Positions 60,410-64,000 of a stretch of DNA of 64,000 bases are shown piece after piece (positions within the stretch are counted from its first letter, which is position 1; every line of letters begins with the position of its first letter). The stretch spans positions 16,159 to 80,158 of the forward strand of contig DAOUHY010000121.1 in assembly GCA_034428435.1 (NCBI GenBank), read 5' to 3'. Below the pieces are notes generated by a model that was given only the letters and a program-made list of their open reading frames with translations, was not told the origin of the DNA and searched no databases. The translations under genes and the position numbers were made by a program. The stretch is from Bin5 sp034428435. Its GTDB lineage: Bacteria; Chloroflexota; Anaerolineae; Caldilineales; Caldilineaceae.

Positions 60410-63349
60410 CTACTCGAACGGGTTTCGAAAGATTTCCAGATTCTCCGGTATATGCAGCAGATCCCCCGGCCGCAGGATATAGTATGGCCGGATCGCGTTG
60501 GGATTCGCTGCTCGCAGCAGGCTTATAGGAATGTCGTATTTTGCGGCTATATTTACCCAGGAATCGCCCGACTCCACTTCGTGAATCATGCTTTCTTCAT
60601 GGAGCCGAATTGGGATGGCTCGGGGCAGGAGCAGGCGCTCTCCGTTGAGCGATCCCTTCACGTGCAGGTTGGCGTTGCGCAACACACTCTCAGGCAGACC
60701 ATGGGCTCTGGCCAGTCCGGCCCAACTGTCATTTGCTCGCGCCGTGTAGTAGCGCAGATCTGAACACGATCCCAGTGATACGGGTATGCCTTGTTGCATG
60801 CTGTATGAGAGCAGTCTGAACTTTTCCTGTTCTGTAGCGGGAATGTACACCAGGTCATCCCGATATTCAGGAGGGGGGGTATTCAATCCATCGTCGTCCT
60901 CGTCAACTTCTATCTCCGGCATCGGCGCAAGGGGTCTGCCAACAGTGGAATAACCAGGGGGAAAAGCCAGACCGACCCAACTTGAAATCCTGAGCAAGGA
61001 TCGGGTCTCCGGGGCCGCGTTGGTTCTGCCGCCATTGACCGCCCCAACCGTATCGTCGACGATACAGTAGGACAGGTCTTCAAAATCGGCAGACCGGGCG
61101 AAATGCGTCGGTAGCGACCTGCCAGTGACAACTGTTCCGGCGAGCAGACCATTTCCTCGAGTCTTGCTCAGCCAGCTGGAAGTAAAGTACTCGCCGCCAG
61201 TGCGGCAGCGCACCGCGGGCGGGCAGTCGGGCAGTTGAACAACGGAATCCGGCACGTCAAACGCCCAAAGATTCGGGTCGTCGGGAGCACCGATCAACTC
61301 CCTCATCCCCTTGTCAGCGATCACTGCTTCCATGAAGTTGTGCCAAAGGGGGGCAGCTCCGGCTGCGCCGCTGTTTCCCCACATAGGTGTTCCGTCGCTG
61401 TTCCCAGTCCACACGCCGGCCACCAGATATTTCGTGAAGCCAACAGTCCAATTGTCCTTGAAGTTGGTTGTCGTTCCCGTTTTCGCAGCAGCGGGACGGC
61501 TCAGTTTCAACCTGCTGTTTGCACCGAAGGCTGGTTTTCTGGCCTCGTTGTCACTCAGAATGTCGGTCAGCTGGAAGGCGACGCCCTCTGAGATTATGCG
61601 CTTTTGGTCAACCGTGGGCGGCGACCGGTAGCGGCCCAGGTCATCCACCATGAACATGGCGAATTGGGGAGGGGAGTAGAGCCCTTCGTTTGCAAAGGTT
61701 CGAAAGGCATTGGTCAACTCAAGTAGAGACACTTCGCCGGCTCCGAGGGACAGGCTCAGACCGTAGCTGTCCGGTTCTCGCGTAAGGCTTGTGATGCCAA
61801 ACTCCTTCGCCTTGGAAACCAGTCGTTCATTGCCTAGCGATGCCAGCAGCTTGACCGCTGGAACATTGTAGCTGTTGGCCAGCGCTGTACGCACGGTGAC
61901 TGGTCCGTGGAAAGTTCGGTCGTAGTTGCGGGGGCTGTAGAAGTACCCCATGCCGACCGGGTAGGCGGATGGCGTATCCCAAATGACGGTGGCAGGTGAT
62001 ATCAGGTCTTCGGAAAGCGCTGCCGCATAGAGAACGGGTTTGAAGGAGCTCCCTGGCTGCCTCAGGCTGACAGACAGGTTAACCTGGCCGGCATCCTCCT
62101 GATTGAAATCGACTCCGCCGACCATGGCCAGGATTTCGCCGGTCTGCGGCTGTATTGCCACCAGGGCGCCATTTGTCATACGGTAGGCTTCGCCAACCCT
62201 ATCGATCCAGGCTCTCAACTCCTGTTCCGCCAGCACTTGCATTGGCATGTCCAACGAGGTGATGATATGCATGCCGGACCGGCGCATCTTCCAGCGCCCA
62301 TTCTCAATACCCAGGGCTTCGGCCATGCGCCTCTCGAGAGCTTTCTCTACATAGAGAACGAAATGCGGCGCCAGGTAGTCCTTTTCTTCTGAGCTGCCTA
62401 TCAGGAAGATCTCCTCGGCAAATATGGCATTGGCCCTCTCTGGCGTCAGGAAGTCGTGACGAACCAGAAGGTCCAAAACGACGCGTTGCCGCTGTTTGGC
62501 CGCATTGAAATTACTGAAAAGGTCGAATGAAGCCGGCTGCTGAGGCACGCCAGCCAGGATCGTTGCCTCAGCCCAGGTCAGATCGATGGCGCTCTTGCCA
62601 AAATAGACTTGTGCGGCCGCTTCCGGTCCGTAAGCCAGGTGTCCGTAATTGACCAGGTTCAAATAGATTTCAAGCAACTCTTCCTTGTTGAACAGAATGG
62701 TCAGGTCGTGAGCCAGCCCAATTTCGAAGAACTTTCGATCGATTGTCTGTTCGAATCTTTCCTCCGGCTCAAGAAAGAGATTACGCGCCAGCTGCATGGT
62801 AATGGTGCTCGCGCCTGAGGCAATCGATTGGGTCTGTACATTTTGTATTGCCGCGCCGACAATGCGACGACTGTCCACGCCGCGATTGGTGAAAAAGGTG
62901 GCATCCTCGGTTGCCACGGTGGCGGAGATAAGGGCCGGTGAAATCTGGTCGAGAGTGACCCAAGTGCGTCGCCCTTCCTCAAAGAACTCCGCCAGAAGGA
63001 CACCGTTGCGGTCGTAGACGCGGGTCGTCTCAAAGAGCTTTGGCAGACTGCCGGTGGGCTGGTACTGCTGCATGTAATGTTCTACGACGGTTTTTATCGA
63101 GCCTTCGGGACGCGGACCCAGCCTTCCTGGTACGAGCTCATCCAGGGATGGCGCCTCAAATTGCTCGAATCCGAACGGATTGTTTCCCAGGCCCGATTCC
63201 GCACTGTCGGATTCGTCGCCTGAGCAGGCCGCTGCCAGAAGAACGGCTAACACAGTGAAACCTGTGGTTGCAGCACGCCGCGCCCTTGTAAGCCAGGTTG
63301 AACTGCACCAGGAATCCACAAAGATGTGCAGGAAATTACGTTCGGACAT
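60410..63349 (-). CDS. Class A penicillin-binding protein with C-terminal LysM domains, lipoprotein-like N terminus
   Basis: 979 residues from ATG 63349 (AGGAGGG 13 bases upstream; in-frame starts to 63523 also exist). The signal-like segment FTVLAVLLAAAC carries a lipobox (Cys42). GT51 motif TEDATFFTNRGVD, then GASTITMQLARNLFLE. Transpeptidase SSFK in QPGSSFKPVLYAAAL, SYN in ANSYNVPAVKLLA and KTGT in AAKTGTTTNFKD. After an Asp-rich spacer, the C terminus has two LysM-like units (YYTARANDSWAGLARAHG and HEVESGDSWVNIAAKYDIP, each followed by a LLRAANPNA/RNANL turn). Paralogue of the next gene downstream, with LysM in place of its Cys-rich tail, suggesting separate wall positions. Confidence 0.93.
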   Translation of the reverse strand: MSERNFLHIFVDSWCSSTWLTRARRAATTGFTVLAVLLAAACSGDESDSAESGLGNNPFGFEQFEAPSLDELVPGRLGPRPEGSIKTVVEHYMQQYQPTGSLPKLFETTRVYDRNGVLLAEFFEEGRRTWVTLDQISPALISATVATEDATFFTNRGVDSRRIVGAAIQNVQTQSIASGASTITMQLARNLFLEPEERFEQTIDRKFFEIGLAHDLTILFNKEELLEIYLNLVNYGHLAYGPEAAAQVYFGKSAIDLTWAEATILAGVPQQPASFDLFSNFNAAKQRQRVVLDLLVRHDFLTPERANAIFAEEIFLIGSSEEKDYLAPHFVLYVEKALERRMAEALGIENGRWKMRRSGMHIITSLDMPMQVLAEQELRAWIDRVGEAYRMTNGALVAIQPQTGEILAMVGGVDFNQEDAGQVNLSVSLRQPGSSFKPVLYAAALSEDLISPATVIWDTPSAYPVGMGYFYSPRNYDRTFHGPVTVRTALANSYNVPAVKLLASLGNERLVSKAKEFGITSLTREPDSYGLSLSLGAGEVSLLELTNAFRTFANEGLYSPPQFAMFMVDDLGRYRSPPTVDQKRIISEGVAFQLTDILSDNEARKPAFGANSRLKLSRPAAAKTGTTTNFKDNWTVGFTKYLVAGVWTGNSDGTPMWGNSGAAGAAPLWHNFMEAVIADKGMRELIGAPDDPNLWAFDVPDSVVQLPDCPPAVRCRTGGEYFTSSWLSKTRGNGLLAGTVVTGRSLPTHFARSADFEDLSYCIVDDTVGAVNGGRTNAAPETRSLLRISSWVGLAFPPGYSTVGRPLAPMPEIEVDEDDDGLNTPPPEYRDDLVYIPATEQEKFRLLSYSMQQGIPVSLGSCSDLRYYTARANDSWAGLARAHGLPESVLRNANLHVKGSLNGERLLLPRAIPIRLHEESMIHEVESGDSWVNIAAKYDIPISLLRAANPNAIRPYYILRPGDLLHIPENLEIFRNPFE

Positions 63350-63726
63350 TGATTTGTAGTCCCTCCTGTAGCAGTTTGGGCTTTTCAGTCCTCCCGCTAC
63401 TTCGCGAAGTGGATTGGAGGAGTTCCCCGTCCCGGTTTTCTGCTTCATGTTCCCACTGCCCTCCGTGAATCCACTTTCCCAAACAGGCCTCGAATCGGCT
63501 CGTCGTGTGCACTCTTTCTTCACCGCTGTGAGAGACGGGTATCTACCCGTTCATTGAGTGAACTATCGATGACGGGGACGGTACTCTAAATTGTATCACA
63601 CCAATGATTTCTACAAGCGCGAAGACCGGTACATGCGCAATAGGTAGAGTCAATCGGCAATCAAGTTCAGATTGCAATGGATTCACATCGGAGTCAAACA
63701 GGAAAACCGCTCGAATGAGCGGTTTG

Positions 63727-63797
<71 letters not shown>

Positions 63798-63871
63798 GCA
63801 CAACCTGCAGGAATCAACTCGCAAACGATCGTATCAGGACTGAATGGCATTGTCAAATCAGGCAAGTCAGA

Positions 63872-63894
63872 GGGTGCATCCCAGATTTTTTGAG
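63872..63894 (+). repeat. ggtgcatccca motif before right-edge gene start
   Basis: The sequence gggtgcatcccagatttttt is nearly identical to 6294-6315 and related to the head of the composite repeats. It lies between tRNA-Cys and a gene start at 63953, which is where the end of an insertion element would be expected. A tRNA gene is a common integration neighbourhood. Confidence 0.45.
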
Positions 63895-63952
63895 AGGCGG
63901 AAGGGAGGTAGACTTGAGGTAGGAGAAAAGAGAAGAGAGAGGGGGAAGCAAG

Positions 63953-64000
63953 ATGAATCGGGAAGAGGCGAAGGCGAAGTTTATGCGAGGTGCGGAGGAG
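63953..64000 (+). CDS. Start of an unidentified gene, cut by the right edge
   Basis: ATG at 63953 with AGGGGGAAG about 8 bases upstream opens a frame of 16 codons (MNREEAKAKFMRGAEE) that reaches the window end. The N terminus is charged and helical. From the association with the ggtgcatccca motif 60 bases upstream I suspect a transposase (ISKra4-like proteins begin in a similar charged way), but 16 residues are too few to prove this. Confidence 0.4.
   Translation, partial: MNREEAKAKFMRGAEE

Overview
The window looks like a chromosomal contig from an uncultured Chloroflexota bacterium, most plausibly Caldilineales/Anaerolineae-like. This is inference from gene content and style: lipoproteins with Ala/Thr/Pro-rich linkers, a MacA/MacB-type efflux operon with a ComEA-like lipoprotein, DUF2203, a SufR-like regulator, radical SAM/B12 proteins, several Cys-type sulfatases, and GC-rich dispersed hairpin repeats of the 'gggcaccc...gggtgcccctac' kind. 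No rRNA is present. One tRNA (Cys) lies near the right edge. No CRISPR array or prophage was seen; one possible transposon-like gene start runs off the right end.

Layout. 1-933: 5' part of an S9-type peptidase, cut by the left edge. 1.6-6.2 kb: two GT-C membrane glycosyltransferases and a secreted ADP-ribosylglycohydrolase. 6.8-12.8 kb: a leftward export operon (lipoprotein, HlyD/MacA-like adaptor, ABC ATPase, MacB/FtsX permease, ComEA-like lipoprotein, small membrane protein). 13.6-18.6 kb: APH-like kinase, a secreted FnIII protein with an expanded Asp-rich repeat tail, and an OmpR/HK two-component pair. 19.0-23.4 kb: rightward DinB, thiolase, fused CoA-transferase, intradiol-dioxygenase-like lipoprotein and F420-type oxidoreductase, resembling the end of a beta-ketoadipate route. 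24.0-32.3 kb: two sulfatases, a MetE-C-like protein, a SIS protein and a duplicated UxaA-type dehydratase, with ribosomal protein L19 between them; a probable sugar/sulfated-compound catabolic island.

32.5-38.3 kb: HD hydrolase, AroQ-like chorismate mutase plus GT4 glycosyltransferase, M20 dipeptidase, DUF212 phosphatase-like protein with xseB, and a receiver-like/DUF309 fusion. 38.3-43.8 kb: a leftward series with a B12 radical SAM enzyme coupled to two tiny unknown proteins, then rhodanese, DUF2203, an A-type Fe-S carrier, MoaA and a SufR-like regulator with a palindrome upstream. 44.9-52.5 kb: an orphan secreted protein, then a sugar ABC importer (binding protein and two permeases, no ATPase), a GH42-like glycosidase and a zinc alcohol dehydrogenase. 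52.6-63.3 kb: DinG-type helicase, a LysM/fasciclin surface protein with two copies of an unrecognised module, and two adjacent paralogous class A penicillin-binding proteins carrying lipoprotein-like signal peptides. 63.7 kb: tRNA-Cys.

Intergenic regions carry a dispersed composite repeat (four copies, around 1.2, 6.5, 23.6 and 44.2 kb) whose core is two adjacent hairpins, plus shorter shared motifs, including a 'ggtgcatccca' motif that recurs beside the right-edge gene start.
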